Shown here in pieces: positions 35,731-45,750 of a DNA stretch of 61,833 nucleotides; position 1 is the stretch's first letter; each line of letters begins with the position of its first letter. The notes under the pieces are model-generated. The model saw nothing but the letters and a program-made list of their open reading frames with translations, did no database searches and had not been told where the DNA came from. The translations under genes were made by a program, and so were the position numbers. Source of the stretch: Cytophaga aurantiaca DSM 3654 (lineage in GTDB: Bacteria; Bacteroidota; Bacteroidia; Cytophagales; Cytophagaceae); NCBI RefSeq assembly GCF_000379725.1, contig NZ_KB903634.1, positions 1 to 61,833 of the forward strand, written 5' to 3'.

Positions 35731-38022
35731 ATGAAAAATAAAATTATCCGTTTAACAATTGCTCTCTTTTGGATTGGATCTATTACAGGCCTTGCCTTTA
35801 TGTGGCTATGGTTTTATATGGTCTCCTCCAATACAGGGGATTGGTTCGGCCCAATGCCAAATCTGGAAACGCTTGAAAACCCTAAAACAAATTTATCGTC
35901 TGAACTCTATACAGCAGACGGCGTAATTATTGGTAAATACTACAGGGAGAACAGGACAAATATTTCTTACGAAAAAATATCTCCAAATTTAATCAATGCA
36001 CTTATTGCAACAGAAGATATTCGATTTGAAAAACATTCTGGTATCGATTTACAGGGAAGCTTTGCTATTTTATGGTATTTGTTCAAAGGTGACAAACGTG
36101 GTTCTAGTACTATATCACAGCAACTTTCCAAAAATTTATTTAAAACTAGAGGCGAAAAATATGAAGGAGGTTTGTCAAAATCAAATAACAAACTAAAACT
36201 TGTAATCAATAAAACAAAAGAATGGATTACGGCTGTTCAGATCGAACGTTCTTATACAAAGAAAGAAATTATTACCATGTATTTAAACACGGTAGATTTT
36301 GGAAGTAATGCATTTGGTATTGCAACGGCGGCTCAAACATTTTATAGTATTCCTCAGGATAGTCTTTCTATAAATCAAGCAGCTGTGCTTGTTGGGCTCT
36401 TAAAGGCTCCGACATATTACAGTCCTATTTACAATCCGGACAATGCACTCGCAAGAAGAAATACCGTGTTGGAACAGTTGGAAAAATATTCATTTATAAG
36501 TGCGGCTCAACAGTCTTCCTTATCAAGCCAACCTCTTAATTTAAAGTATGAAGTTGAGAATCACAACAAAGGCTCTGCTACTTATTTCAGAAGTTATATA
36601 ACAAGATATTTGTTGCGCTGGTGCGCCGATCGCAATATTGATTTGTATGAAGATGGAATAAAAATTTATACCACGATCGATTCCAAAATCCAAACTCACG
36701 CCGAATCTGCTGTGGCAGAACATATGGCTTACCTTCAAAGCAAATTTTTTACTTACTGGAAAAACAAAACACCATGGCGAGATGAAGAGATGAAAGAAAT
36801 ACCCAATTTCATTGAGCGTGTAGCAAAAACAACAGAACGTTGGAAAATGTATAAAGACATTTACGATGGAGATACTGTCAAAGTCTGGGCAGCGATGAAC
36901 CGAAAATTGCCGATGCGTATTTTTAGCTGGAAAGGTGAGATTGACACCATGCTAAGTCCAATGGATTCCATTCGTTACTACAAGCATTTTTTGCATGCAG
37001 GCATGCTCTCAATGGATCCGCATTCGGGCTATATCAAGGCTTGGGTTGGAGGTATTGATCATAAGCATTTCAAATACGACCATGTAAAACAAGGGACACG
37101 TCAGCCAGGATCGACCTTTAAACCTTTTGTATATACTGCCGCTCTTGACCTAGGCTATAGTCCTTGTTACGAACTACCTGATCTGCCTGTAACATTTGAA
37201 ACAGGGGTTGATAATGAAACATGGACACCGCAAAACAGTGACGGGGTATATAGCGGAGAAATGTTTACAATTCGAAAAGCAATGGCAAACTCCATCAACA
37301 GTATTACAGCGAACCTTGTTAAAAAAGTGGGGCCTCAGGCAGTTGTAAGTTATGCGCAGCGCATGGGTATAACAACACCTCTTGAACCAGTACCTGCATT
37401 ATGCCTTGGCGTATTCGACGTTTCGTTATACGACATGGTAGGCGCATACAGTACATTCGTAAATCAAGGTGTTTGGACCGAACCACTATTCATTACCCGG
37501 ATTGAAGACAAAAACGGCAACGTATTGCAGGAGTTTGTTCCCAAAAGAAGAGAGGCGCTAAGCGAAGAGACTGCATATTTAATGGTTCACATGTTGAAAG
37601 GGGCTACAGAGGAAAAAGGTGGTACTGCTTTAGGATTAAATAAATATGGACTCTTATGGAATGGAGCAGAAATTGGTGGCAAAACCGGCACTACTCAAAA
37701 CTATTCTGATGGATGGTTTGTTGGGATTACAACACAGCTTGCAACGGGTGTCTGGGTTGGTGGAGATGATAGAAGTATTCACTTCAGAAGTATGAACGAT
37801 GGTCAAGGAGCCAGAATGGCAATGCCTATCTGGGCTATCTTCATGAATAGTGTTTATAATGATCCGAAAACCGGTATTGTTAAAGAACGTTTTCCAATGC
37901 CTGCAAATCCGCTGAGTGTAGAAATAAACTGCAAGAAAGTTAAGAGTGATTCTATCATGCAGCGTTCAAATACGGGCAACGCAAATCCAACAAATAAAAA
38001 ACAAGTAATACAAGATTTTTGA
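35731..38022 (+). CDS. Class A penicillin-binding protein (transglycosylase/transpeptidase)
   Basis: A 763-residue PBP1A-type enzyme of peptidoglycan synthesis. One N-terminal membrane helix (about 7-30) is followed by a GT51 domain with the catalytic glutamate in ATEDIRFEKHSGID and the RGSSTISQQLSKNLF motif. The transpeptidase domain has the nucleophile serine in RQPGSTFKPF, SNSINS as the second motif and KTGTT as the third. It lies 30 bp after sprE and 11 bp before uvrC, so the three may be one transcript. Confidence 0.94.
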   Translation: MKNKIIRLTIALFWIGSITGLAFMWLWFYMVSSNTGDWFGPMPNLETLENPKTNLSSELYTADGVIIGKYYRENRTNISYEKISPNLINALIATEDIRFEKHSGIDLQGSFAILWYLFKGDKRGSSTISQQLSKNLFKTRGEKYEGGLSKSNNKLKLVINKTKEWITAVQIERSYTKKEIITMYLNTVDFGSNAFGIATAAQTFYSIPQDSLSINQAAVLVGLLKAPTYYSPIYNPDNALARRNTVLEQLEKYSFISAAQQSSLSSQPLNLKYEVENHNKGSATYFRSYITRYLLRWCADRNIDLYEDGIKIYTTIDSKIQTHAESAVAEHMAYLQSKFFTYWKNKTPWRDEEMKEIPNFIERVAKTTERWKMYKDIYDGDTVKVWAAMNRKLPMRIFSWKGEIDTMLSPMDSIRYYKHFLHAGMLSMDPHSGYIKAWVGGIDHKHFKYDHVKQGTRQPGSTFKPFVYTAALDLGYSPCYELPDLPVTFETGVDNETWTPQNSDGVYSGEMFTIRKAMANSINSITANLVKKVGPQAVVSYAQRMGITTPLEPVPALCLGVFDVSLYDMVGAYSTFVNQGVWTEPLFITRIEDKNGNVLQEFVPKRREALSEETAYLMVHMLKGATEEKGGTALGLNKYGLLWNGAEIGGKTGTTQNYSDGWFVGITTQLATGVWVGGDDRSIHFRSMNDGQGARMAMPIWAIFMNSVYNDPKTGIVKERFPMPANPLSVEINCKKVKSDSIMQRSNTGNANPTNKKQVIQDF

Positions 38023-38033
38023 TTGCGTAATGT

Positions 38034-39833
38034 ATGCTTGACAAAGAATCTATACGTGCATTATTAAGAGAACTTCCTTTATCACCTGGTGTATATAGGT
38101 TTTATTCCCAGGAACAAGAATTGATTTATGTTGGTAAAGCCAAAAGCCTTCGTAAAAGAGTTTCGAATTACTTTACGAATAAAAAAAATCTAGATCAAAA
38201 AACGCGCAGCATGGTTCGTAAGATCCATCATGCAGAATATACTTTAGTAAATTCAGAATACGAAGCGCTTTTGTTAGAGAACAATCTAATTAAAGAGAAC
38301 AAACCTAAATACAATGTTCTGCTTCGTGATGATAAGACCTATCCCTTTATTTGTCTAACCTCTACAGATTTTCCTACTCTAATAACAACTCGAAAAATCG
38401 AAAAAAAGAATGGTGAATTTTTCGGTCCTTACACGAGTGGGCGTGCTATGGTTGCGCTAGTTGAGTCATTACGAAAAACTTTTTTTATTCGCACATGCGA
38501 CCTTAATTTATCCCCTAAAAATGTCTCTTCAGGAAAATTTAAAGTTTGCCTAGAGTATCACATAGGGAATTGTAAAGGTCCTTGTGAAGGAAAACAAAGT
38601 GCAGAAGAATATGAGATAGCGATTTCGCAAGTACGAAATATTCTAAAAGGTAATTTTTCTTCTGTTAAAAAGTATTACCATGAAAAAATGCATCAGGCAG
38701 CTTCAGAGATGCAATTTGAAAAAGCTCAATTCTTAAAAGAGCGCTTTGATTCTGTTGCAGGCTTAGAAAAAAGTAGCTTGATTGTAAATCCGGATATAAA
38801 CGATTTAGAAGTCTACACCTTCGTCAAAAGAGAGCACAGGGCTGCAGTGAATTTTATGAGCATCTTTCATGGATCTATTGTTCGAACAAGAACCATAGAG
38901 TTGAAAGCTGTGCTTGAAGAAACGGATGAAGAATTATTAATGCATGCTTTGTTTATGATTCATGAACAAGGCTGGGATTCGAGCAAAGAAATAATCTGCA
39001 ATATTGAATTACCCATCCTATCCAACTATTGTAAAGTAAGCGTTCCGCAAAGGGGGGATAAAAAAAAACTGATCGACCTGTCCTTGAAAAATGCCTGGCA
39101 TACACTTACCCGATACGATGAGAATAAGAAAGAGAAACCCGAATTGCGCATATTAAAAACAATGCAAGCGGACCTATCATTGAAAGATCTGCCTCTCCAT
39201 ATTGAGTGTTTTGACAACTCAAATATTCAAGGAACAAATCCGGTTGCGGCTATGGTTTGTTATAAAAATGGCAAACCATCTAAGAAAGATTACAGGCATT
39301 TTAATATAAAAACAGTTGTGGGGCCGAATGATTTTGCATCCATGTATGAGATCGTTCACAGACGCTATAAGCGCATGCAGGAAGAGGCTATACCTTTTCC
39401 CAACTTGATTGTCATAGATGGAGGTAAAGGTCAACTATCGTTCGCTTGTCAGGCTTTAAAAGACCTGGGGATTTACGGACAGATACCCATTGTAAGCATT
39501 GCAAAAAACCTGGAAGAGCTTTTCTTTCCGGGTGATAATGATCCTCTGTATTTAGATAAAAAATCCGAATCATTAAAATTAATCCAACAGATCAGGGATG
39601 AAACCCATCGATTTGCTATTACATTTCACCGCCAGAAAAGAAGTGCGGACACAATGATTAAATCTCAATTTGCTTCACTAGAAGGCATTGGGCCGGCAAC
39701 ACAAAAGAAGATTTTACTGCATTTTAAATCTTTTAAGAGAATGAAAGAGGCCTCTTTCTCAGAACTCGTACAAATTGTAGGCGCCACAAAAGCAAAACAA
39801 GTATTTGATCAATTAGGCCTTAAAACAGATTGA
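38034..39833 (+). CDS. uvrC: Excinuclease ABC subunit C
   Basis: A 599-residue nucleotide-excision-repair nuclease. The N-terminal GIY-YIG domain appears as GVYRFYSQ and IYVGKAKSLRKRVSNYF, with a UVR motif near residues 205-240. The C-terminal RNase H-like endonuclease has ECFDNSNIQG and VIDGGKGQL, and a helix-hairpin-helix ends the protein (LEGIGPATQKKILLHF). It makes both incisions with UvrA and UvrB. uvrA is at 54136-56973; uvrB is not in the window. Confidence 0.96.
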   Translation: MLDKESIRALLRELPLSPGVYRFYSQEQELIYVGKAKSLRKRVSNYFTNKKNLDQKTRSMVRKIHHAEYTLVNSEYEALLLENNLIKENKPKYNVLLRDDKTYPFICLTSTDFPTLITTRKIEKKNGEFFGPYTSGRAMVALVESLRKTFFIRTCDLNLSPKNVSSGKFKVCLEYHIGNCKGPCEGKQSAEEYEIAISQVRNILKGNFSSVKKYYHEKMHQAASEMQFEKAQFLKERFDSVAGLEKSSLIVNPDINDLEVYTFVKREHRAAVNFMSIFHGSIVRTRTIELKAVLEETDEELLMHALFMIHEQGWDSSKEIICNIELPILSNYCKVSVPQRGDKKKLIDLSLKNAWHTLTRYDENKKEKPELRILKTMQADLSLKDLPLHIECFDNSNIQGTNPVAAMVCYKNGKPSKKDYRHFNIKTVVGPNDFASMYEIVHRRYKRMQEEAIPFPNLIVIDGGKGQLSFACQALKDLGIYGQIPIVSIAKNLEELFFPGDNDPLYLDKKSESLKLIQQIRDETHRFAITFHRQKRSADTMIKSQFASLEGIGPATQKKILLHFKSFKRMKEASFSELVQIVGATKAKQVFDQLGLKTD

Positions 39834-39860
39834 AAATAACTCTTATTTGTCAAGTTTTAT

Positions 39861-39904
39861 AAAACAAAAAGAGGTGCTAAATTATTAGCACCTCTTTTTG
39901 TTTT
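39861..39904. terminator. Strong bidirectional terminator between uvrC and gldN
   Basis: A 20-bp perfect stem (39861-39880 with 39885-39904) and a 4-base loop, with A and T runs on the outer arms, lies between two convergent operons. It insulates the sprE-pbp-uvrC transcript from the gld operon. Confidence 0.93.
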
Positions 39905-39939
39905 ATATGAATAACAGGGTTATCGTATCTGTTATAGAA

Positions 39940-40794
39940 TTAAAATTCCCAAAGATTGTGTTCGTACTCTAAAAGTTCAAATGCTGCCCACTGAGAAGCC
40001 ATGATACCTTTTTGTTGATCACCACCATAAATATCAGTTAAATAACTGTCTTTAGGGTTTGAAACCTTAATGATGTAAGAGCTGAATAATCTTAGATCAA
40101 ATGCATCAGCAAGATTTTTATGCTCTCTTTCATTTTCTGGATTGAACCAGATAGCTTTAGGGTTATCCTTAAACAACTTTTCACAAAGTTCTTTATAAGA
40201 ATACGATGCTAAAACATACTGAATACCTTTGATGTTTTTATCAGCAGGGATGTAAAGAGTGATGGCATCAATATCGAAATATTGTCTTGAACGTTGTTTG
40301 TCAAATAACCATTCTTCTTTAATCTCCAATTGATAAATATCCGTAGGGAAGAATTTGTCTCCACCAACAGAAGTTGCTCTATAAGAGTAATCTTCGTTTT
40401 GGAACATCATCAATGTGTCTTCAGGTGTATATGCTGGAGCATCACTTGGCATAACTAATGCCGCATTGAAATCATCCATAGACAACTGTTGACCATTTCC
40501 TAATGAATCATTAGCATAAGGAGTAATAAGTCCTGCTAATGTAGCATCGATTATTAATCTTGAGAATTCTCTGTTTCTAGAGAACAAAGGTAAATTTTGT
40601 TTCTCTCTCAAGTCTAATGCTCTGATAACGGTCTTCTTATACATGATATCTGATGTATGAATTGGACGCACAGAGTATTTATTGAATCCTGTAGCATATG
40701 GGTCTTCCCATTGTTTAGCAGGTGTCTCTTGTGCATTAGCTATAGAAGCCAATGCACAGAAGATAACGGATACGATAACACTTAATTTATTCAT
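39940..40794 (-). CDS. gldN: Gliding motility/type IX secretion protein GldN
   Basis: A 284-residue periplasmic protein: signal peptide to about residue 21 (ASIANAQ), then the GldN/PorN pattern with YSVRPIHTSDIMYKKTVIRALDLREKQN and DIDAITLYIPADKN. In known systems it forms, with the lipoprotein GldK, the periplasmic ring under the outer membrane. It is the last gene of gldK-gldL-gldM-gldN, 19 bp after gldM. Confidence 0.93.
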   Translation of the reverse strand: MNKLSVIVSVIFCALASIANAQETPAKQWEDPYATGFNKYSVRPIHTSDIMYKKTVIRALDLREKQNLPLFSRNREFSRLIIDATLAGLITPYANDSLGNGQQLSMDDFNAALVMPSDAPAYTPEDTLMMFQNEDYSYRATSVGGDKFFPTDIYQLEIKEEWLFDKQRSRQYFDIDAITLYIPADKNIKGIQYVLASYSYKELCEKLFKDNPKAIWFNPENEREHKNLADAFDLRLFSSYIIKVSNPKDSYLTDIYGGDQQKGIMASQWAAFELLEYEHNLWEF

Positions 40795-40813
40795 AAGTAT
40801 AATATTTTAAATA

Positions 40814-42412
40814 TTACTGAATTGGAACAGTAAAGATTGGAGTACCAATGTTTACTTTTTCTTTTTCACCTAAGAAGTTCGTACGATATACATCCTGAAC
40901 TTCAATGATCAAACGGTCACCAGCTTGAGCTTGCGATGCAATACTGCTTAACGTAGCCATTTCAGTTGTGAAAGATTGTTGAGTTACAGGTCTTTTACCT
41001 CTAGCCAACATTACATTCCATTTTGTAACTGTATAACGAGAATCTTTAGGTAAGAATGCAGAGAAAGATTCATCAGCTTTCGCTTTGATCTGAATAGATC
41101 TTGGACCTGGTGCAGCAACACCATTCTTCTGATCAAGTTCTTTACCACCACTCAAAACCTGTATTGTAGGCTTAGGGATACCTCTAACTTTAAAGTCAAC
41201 AGATCCAATAGGACTTCCGCCACTAGCAACGTTCAATTTAACACCTGTTGGGTTGTTAGGAATAACAACTACAGAACCTTTACCCATTGGTTTTAAAGTA
41301 GCACCAGATGCTGAAAATGAAGGATTGTATGTAGCACCCAATGCAGGAACTTGTACACTTAATTCATTTCCGCAACGTAAATAAAGTGCGTTAACTGATG
41401 CAGATTGGATTTGAATAACCGGTTTAGCAACTACATAATCAAATGCTTGAGTGAAAGTAGTATCTTTCCCTTTTGTATTGATTGTAATAGCACCAGTCCA
41501 TTTTTGTTTTGAATTACCTTCAGCATCGTAGCTAGAAGCTGCTGCTCTGAATTTAATTTTACCTCTGCCTTTTTCTACTGGTACCGAAGCACCATTTCTT
41601 TTCATTGTAGGATTTACAGCAGAAGAAGATGCAGCTAAGAATAAATCAGCTTCGTAATCAGTACCAGCAGCAACTGTGCTTGATTTAGCAACAGCTACAG
41701 GGAACACGTTATCGAATTTCAAATCCGCAGCACCAACTTGCGCAGCTAATAAATCTAACGCTTGAGTTTCGATTTTCTTAACTTCAGATTCAAACGTTGC
41801 CATTACAGCAAGAGCAGCAACTAAAGGAGTTTCAGCAAAGTTTAATTTACCGAAATCTTTAGATTTCTGATCTGGCTTTTTAGCATATTTTGGATCTTCT
41901 TTGCCATCCATTGCTATTTTAACTTTTGGCATGTCTTTACCTACAATTCCAGGTAAAATTTCTTGGCCGAATTTGTTCAAGCTAGTTTGTAGAGCATATG
42001 CTTTACCACCTTTTGAACCTTCAGTACCTACCATTAAACGAGCAATAGCTTCTTCTTCTTTACCGCCTTTGTAAGTTACACCGTCATCTTCGTAACCACC
42101 AGATGCAATGATCATTTCTTTACGAAGACCATTCATCTCGTCGATCATTTTAGCTGTAGCTGTTCTAACTTGAACGGCTTTATCTGAAACGGCTTTATCC
42201 TTACCACCACCATCAGCAACCGCTTTGTCGATTTTCTGAACTGTAGTAGCGTTATTTTTATCTGCTGCACCAACAGCGTACATTAAGCTTTCATCTAAGA
42301 AGATGAATTTTTCCATGATCGCAGAACTTACTTGTAGAGCCAACAAAGCTGTCAATACAAGGTACATCATACCGATCATCTTCTGTCTTGGTGTTTCTTT
42401 ACCTCCCGACAT
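40814..42412 (-). CDS. gldM: Gliding motility/type IX secretion motor protein GldM
   Basis: A 532-residue protein anchored by one N-terminal helix (MIGMMYLVLTALLALQVSSAIM, about 11-32). The large periplasmic part begins with a helical region and continues with beta-sandwich domains (from about residue 220 to the end), as in known GldM/PorM dimers. With GldL it forms the proton-driven motor that powers gliding and type IX secretion. It lies 57 bp after gldL. Confidence 0.95.
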   Translation of the reverse strand: MSGGKETPRQKMIGMMYLVLTALLALQVSSAIMEKFIFLDESLMYAVGAADKNNATTVQKIDKAVADGGGKDKAVSDKAVQVRTATAKMIDEMNGLRKEMIIASGGYEDDGVTYKGGKEEEAIARLMVGTEGSKGGKAYALQTSLNKFGQEILPGIVGKDMPKVKIAMDGKEDPKYAKKPDQKSKDFGKLNFAETPLVAALAVMATFESEVKKIETQALDLLAAQVGAADLKFDNVFPVAVAKSSTVAAGTDYEADLFLAASSSAVNPTMKRNGASVPVEKGRGKIKFRAAASSYDAEGNSKQKWTGAITINTKGKDTTFTQAFDYVVAKPVIQIQSASVNALYLRCGNELSVQVPALGATYNPSFSASGATLKPMGKGSVVVIPNNPTGVKLNVASGGSPIGSVDFKVRGIPKPTIQVLSGGKELDQKNGVAAPGPRSIQIKAKADESFSAFLPKDSRYTVTKWNVMLARGKRPVTQQSFTTEMATLSSIASQAQAGDRLIIEVQDVYRTNFLGEKEKVNIGTPIFTVPIQ

Positions 42413-42469
42413 ATAGTTATATTTTTATAAGATGATTTTTAATAATTAAAACTAATTACCAGGTATGAA

Positions 42470-43255
42470 TTAACCTCTCATTGCAGTTAACATGTTGCCA
42501 TATACACCGTTCAATGAAGTCAAGTTTTTAGACAATTTACCTAATTCTTCTTTGAAAGCTTGAGTATCACGAGATGCATCAGCCATATTTTCCATTGCAG
42601 AAGACAAGTTAGCGTAGAACTTGTTCATTGCACGTAAGTGATTGTTTGCATCAGATAATTCCATTTCATAAACAGCGTTCAATGCACCTAAGTTTTTAGT
42701 GATTTTTTGAACTTGTTCGTGGTAACCTTGAGCATCTACAGATGCACTAGCCATACCTGACATAGCTTCTGCAGTTTTAGAATATGCATCGTTCATTTTG
42801 TTTAATGAACCAGTAGCACCTCTAACAGCTGAAGTATATTCACTTGAAGCAACAGTAGCGTCAGATAAATCAGCCATTTTAGATACGTTTGTGCTTAAGC
42901 TATTCAAGCCTTCACCTAAACGACCGATTACTGATTGGTTGATATTAGCAGAAGCCAACATATCATCTAATTTAGCAACAGTACCAGTAGCAGTAGCAGG
43001 CTCATCGTCATCGCCATCAAAATCTTCTGCTAATTGAGGATATACTCTAGACCATTCTGGATCTTTGTGAGGCTTTTGGAATGCAGAGATAGCAAAGATA
43101 GCTGCTTCAGTTCCCAAACCAACAACCAACATCGGACCAGCAAATGGCCAGTGCATGATTTTGAATAATGCACCAATAATAACAACCGCAGCACCTAGAC
43201 CATATACCTTAGGCATGATCACGTCTTCTAATAAATTTTCGCCTTTCTTGCTCAT
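42470..43255 (-). CDS. gldL: Gliding motility/type IX secretion motor protein GldL
   Basis: A 261-residue inner-membrane protein. Two helices (about 14-32 and 38-58, VYGLGAAVVIIGALFKIMHW, then LVVGLGTEAAIFAISAF) include the glutamate E50 that is the proposed proton carrier. A long cytoplasmic region follows, with heptad-like repeats around QKITKNLGALNAVYEMELSDANNHLRAMN. It forms the motor with GldM. Confidence 0.95.
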   Translation of the reverse strand: MSKKGENLLEDVIMPKVYGLGAAVVIIGALFKIMHWPFAGPMLVVGLGTEAAIFAISAFQKPHKDPEWSRVYPQLAEDFDGDDDEPATATGTVAKLDDMLASANINQSVIGRLGEGLNSLSTNVSKMADLSDATVASSEYTSAVRGATGSLNKMNDAYSKTAEAMSGMASASVDAQGYHEQVQKITKNLGALNAVYEMELSDANNHLRAMNKFYANLSSAMENMADASRDTQAFKEELGKLSKNLTSLNGVYGNMLTAMRG

Positions 43256-43324
43256 TTTAGTAACAAAAGTTTAAAGTTTAACAATTTGTAGTTTATGTTC
43301 AGTTTAATTAATTACTCGGATAAA

Positions 43325-44359
43325 TTAGAATTCGTAACCAGAAGAACGACCTAGGTATGTCATTACTGTACGGAAACCAATATAAGATTTAGCTGTATCT
43401 TGGTATTCAAATGTTCTTGTACCTGTTTCAAGATAGTATGCAATATCTTTCCATGAACCGCCACGGATTATTTTTCTAGCTTCATCGTCATTGTAATAAG
43501 TTGGATTCAAATCCCAAACGATAGGTACTGCTGCATCATAATATGCATCTTCACACCATTCAGAAATATTACCTGCCATATCATACAAACCGAAATCATT
43601 AGAGAAATATGATGCAACCGGAGATGAATACATAAATCCATCATCATAATAGTTACCTCTACCTGGTTTAAAGTTTGCTAGCATACATCCTTTTGAGTTA
43701 CGAATGTACGGGTTACCCCATGGATATTTAGCCATATCACGACCACCACGAGCAGCATATTCCCATTCAGCTTCAGATGGTAATCTGAAACGTGGCATTT
43801 GCCATAAACCGTTTTCAGCTCTCCAGTTATTCATGTGCTGAGTTCTCCATTCACAGAAGTATTTCGCAGCCCACCAGTCAACACCAACAACTGGATACTC
43901 ATCAAATGCAGGGTGTGCATAGTAGTATTCCATCATTGGGTCACCCATATGGTGAGAGAAATCTCTAACCCATACTGTTGTATCAGGATATAGTTCAGCC
44001 ATGATATAGTCTTCTCCTAATGTAGCTACAGAATCTTCTAGCATAACATTCATGAATTGACGATACTCATTGTTAGTAATTTCAGTTTCATCCATGTAGA
44101 ATCCACCAATTGTTACTTGCTTGTTTAAGTTTATTTGAGTTGCAGGAACATCTTGATCCGCTTGACCCATGTGAAAAGTACCTGAAGGGCATACAACCAT
44201 ACCATAAGGCACTGTTTGTACCCAAGACTCTCTACCTTCTACACCGATAAGATCTCCTCCTCCATCTGTAGGACCTTTGCTACAGCTTTGAGTCATAAAA
44301 AGACCTGCTAAAGATGCTAAGATCGCAAAGCGCTTTCCGATAACACTGACTTTATTCAT
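43325..44359 (-). CDS. gldK: Gliding motility/type IX secretion lipoprotein GldK
   Basis: A 344-residue protein with a signal peptide ending at a cysteine (FMTQSC) and a formylglycine-generating-enzyme-like fold (MVVCPSGTFHMGQ, RLPSEAEWEYAARGG, MAGNISEWCEDAYY, RGGSWKD, GFRTVMTYLG). The cysteines that catalyse in true FGE enzymes are absent after RGGSW, so the fold is structural here, as in other GldK proteins. It is the first gene of the gldKLMN set, 201 bp after porP. Confidence 0.93.
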   Translation of the reverse strand: MNKVSVIGKRFAILASLAGLFMTQSCSKGPTDGGGDLIGVEGRESWVQTVPYGMVVCPSGTFHMGQADQDVPATQINLNKQVTIGGFYMDETEITNNEYRQFMNVMLEDSVATLGEDYIMAELYPDTTVWVRDFSHHMGDPMMEYYYAHPAFDEYPVVGVDWWAAKYFCEWRTQHMNNWRAENGLWQMPRFRLPSEAEWEYAARGGRDMAKYPWGNPYIRNSKGCMLANFKPGRGNYYDDGFMYSSPVASYFSNDFGLYDMAGNISEWCEDAYYDAAVPIVWDLNPTYYNDDEARKIIRGGSWKDIAYYLETGTRTFEYQDTAKSYIGFRTVMTYLGRSSGYEF

Positions 44360-44529
44360 AATCCCAATTTTAATTTATTGTTTCCCGTTAAAGTATTTTC
44401 CTGAAGTCCATTTCTTCCGAAACAGAATCTCTAAACTAGTATTTTTGTTGAACTAACGCAAATATTAATCAATTATTATTTTTATGCAATTAATAATAAG
44501 TTTACTACAATTTTTATTTAATTGCATAA

Positions 44530-44552
44530 CTAACTCAGATAGTATGAGTTAG
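44530..44552 (-). terminator. Hairpin between porP and gldK
   Basis: CTAACTCA (44530-44537) is complementary to TGAGTTAG (44545-44552), a perfect 8-bp stem with a 7-base loop just after the porP stop on the minus strand. The following U stretch is poor, so it may only lower read-through into gldK or protect the 3' end. Confidence 0.5.
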
Positions 44553-44560
44553 CAAATAAA

Positions 44561-45613
44561 TTAATATTCTTCTTGTCTGTATCTAGGTGTACGAACAATA
44601 GGCTTAGCAGCCAACCATGGTGAAGGAATTACATAAGATAGCATGATCTCATGTGAAGTTTTTGTTTTAGCCTGTGTACCACTCGTTACATAATCAAATG
44701 CATAACCGATTCTCAAAGCATTCGTCCCCTCCTTATTTTTCATTAAATTCATACCAATAAGGAAAATAATATCATCGTTTGCTATTGTACTTCCACCTTG
44801 AGTAACTTCTTTGTTTGCAACAGACTCTCTAGCACTGATTCCACCATAAAATTTGTCATTATAGGTAACCATAGCACCGAACAAATATGTGTAGTTTTTT
44901 GTATCTGTTTGAAAAAATGCATTTGGAGTCAATTTAATCATGCCCCCACTCAGATTAAATGTATATCCGGCAGTTGCATACATATGGCTGCTTAATTTGG
45001 AAGCTATTGAGGTATCAATTCCGTATGTATATTTTGTTCCGGTAAAGTGAGAAGCACTAACGCCAATATAATATTTAGGTGTTTGCCAATATAAACCAGC
45101 AGCTACATCCGCTTTCATTTGACTTGAAGGGCTTGATATCAATGATTTATATATTGGATCATCTTTGTCAATTACATTATACCAGTTACTGTTTAAATTT
45201 TCATATCTAAATCCAGATCTTAAACCAACGCCTAATTTGCCTGTTTTAATCTTAAAATGATATGCTAATGAAAGTTGTAATTCAGTCGTATTGATAGGTC
45301 CTTTTGAATCATATAAGAAATTTAAACCTGCCCCTGTGCTTTTTTTAAAGAATGGAAGCAACGTTGATGCCGTCATTACTGCACTTGTTGGAGAAGTCCC
45401 ACCGGGTGCATCAGAACTGGATGAATAACCTAACCACTGTTTTCTAAAAATTCCAGTGAAACGAGTATTTCCTTCTAAACCTGCATAACCAGGGTTATAA
45501 TACATAGAATTAAACATATAATGGCTAAACTGGGCATCTTGCTGCGAAAATGCAGGAAGTTCTAAGCAAAGAGTTGCTAAAAAAATGAAAAGAAGACGAC
45601 TGATTTTTCTCAT
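44561..45613 (-). CDS. porP: PorP/SprF-family type IX secretion membrane protein
   Basis: A 350-residue outer-membrane protein: signal peptide (about 1-23), then the family start QDAQFSHYMFNSMYYNPGYAGLEG and repeated beta strands of a barrel (GLRSGFRYENLN, YIGVSASHFTG, NALRIGYAFDY). PorP proteins connect the type IX machinery or its exported products with the outer membrane. The order porP-gldK-gldL-gldM-gldN is the usual one. A clear promoter lies upstream at 45675-45704. Confidence 0.93.
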   Translation of the reverse strand: MRKISRLLFIFLATLCLELPAFSQQDAQFSHYMFNSMYYNPGYAGLEGNTRFTGIFRKQWLGYSSSSDAPGGTSPTSAVMTASTLLPFFKKSTGAGLNFLYDSKGPINTTELQLSLAYHFKIKTGKLGVGLRSGFRYENLNSNWYNVIDKDDPIYKSLISSPSSQMKADVAAGLYWQTPKYYIGVSASHFTGTKYTYGIDTSIASKLSSHMYATAGYTFNLSGGMIKLTPNAFFQTDTKNYTYLFGAMVTYNDKFYGGISARESVANKEVTQGGSTIANDDIIFLIGMNLMKNKEGTNALRIGYAFDYVTSGTQAKTKTSHEIMLSYVIPSPWLAAKPIVRTPRYRQEEY

Positions 45614-45674
45614 ATATAGTTATATGTATTGATATTGACTGAAATTAATAGCAGTAAGTTTATCTAAATCTAAA

Positions 45675-45704
45675 CAAATCTACAGAATTCATACATGATT
45701 CAAA
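45675..45704 (-). promoter_or_regulatory. Promoter of porP-gld operon
   Basis: Minus strand: -33 TTTG (45701-45704), 18 bp, and -7 TAGATTTG (45675-45682), a full match to the Bacteroidota consensus. Transcription would start about 57 bases before the porP ATG. Confidence 0.75.
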
Positions 45705-45750
45705 GGAATAAGGTTACAATTTTTTTCCTTTTTTTGTAAAACAATTGTAT

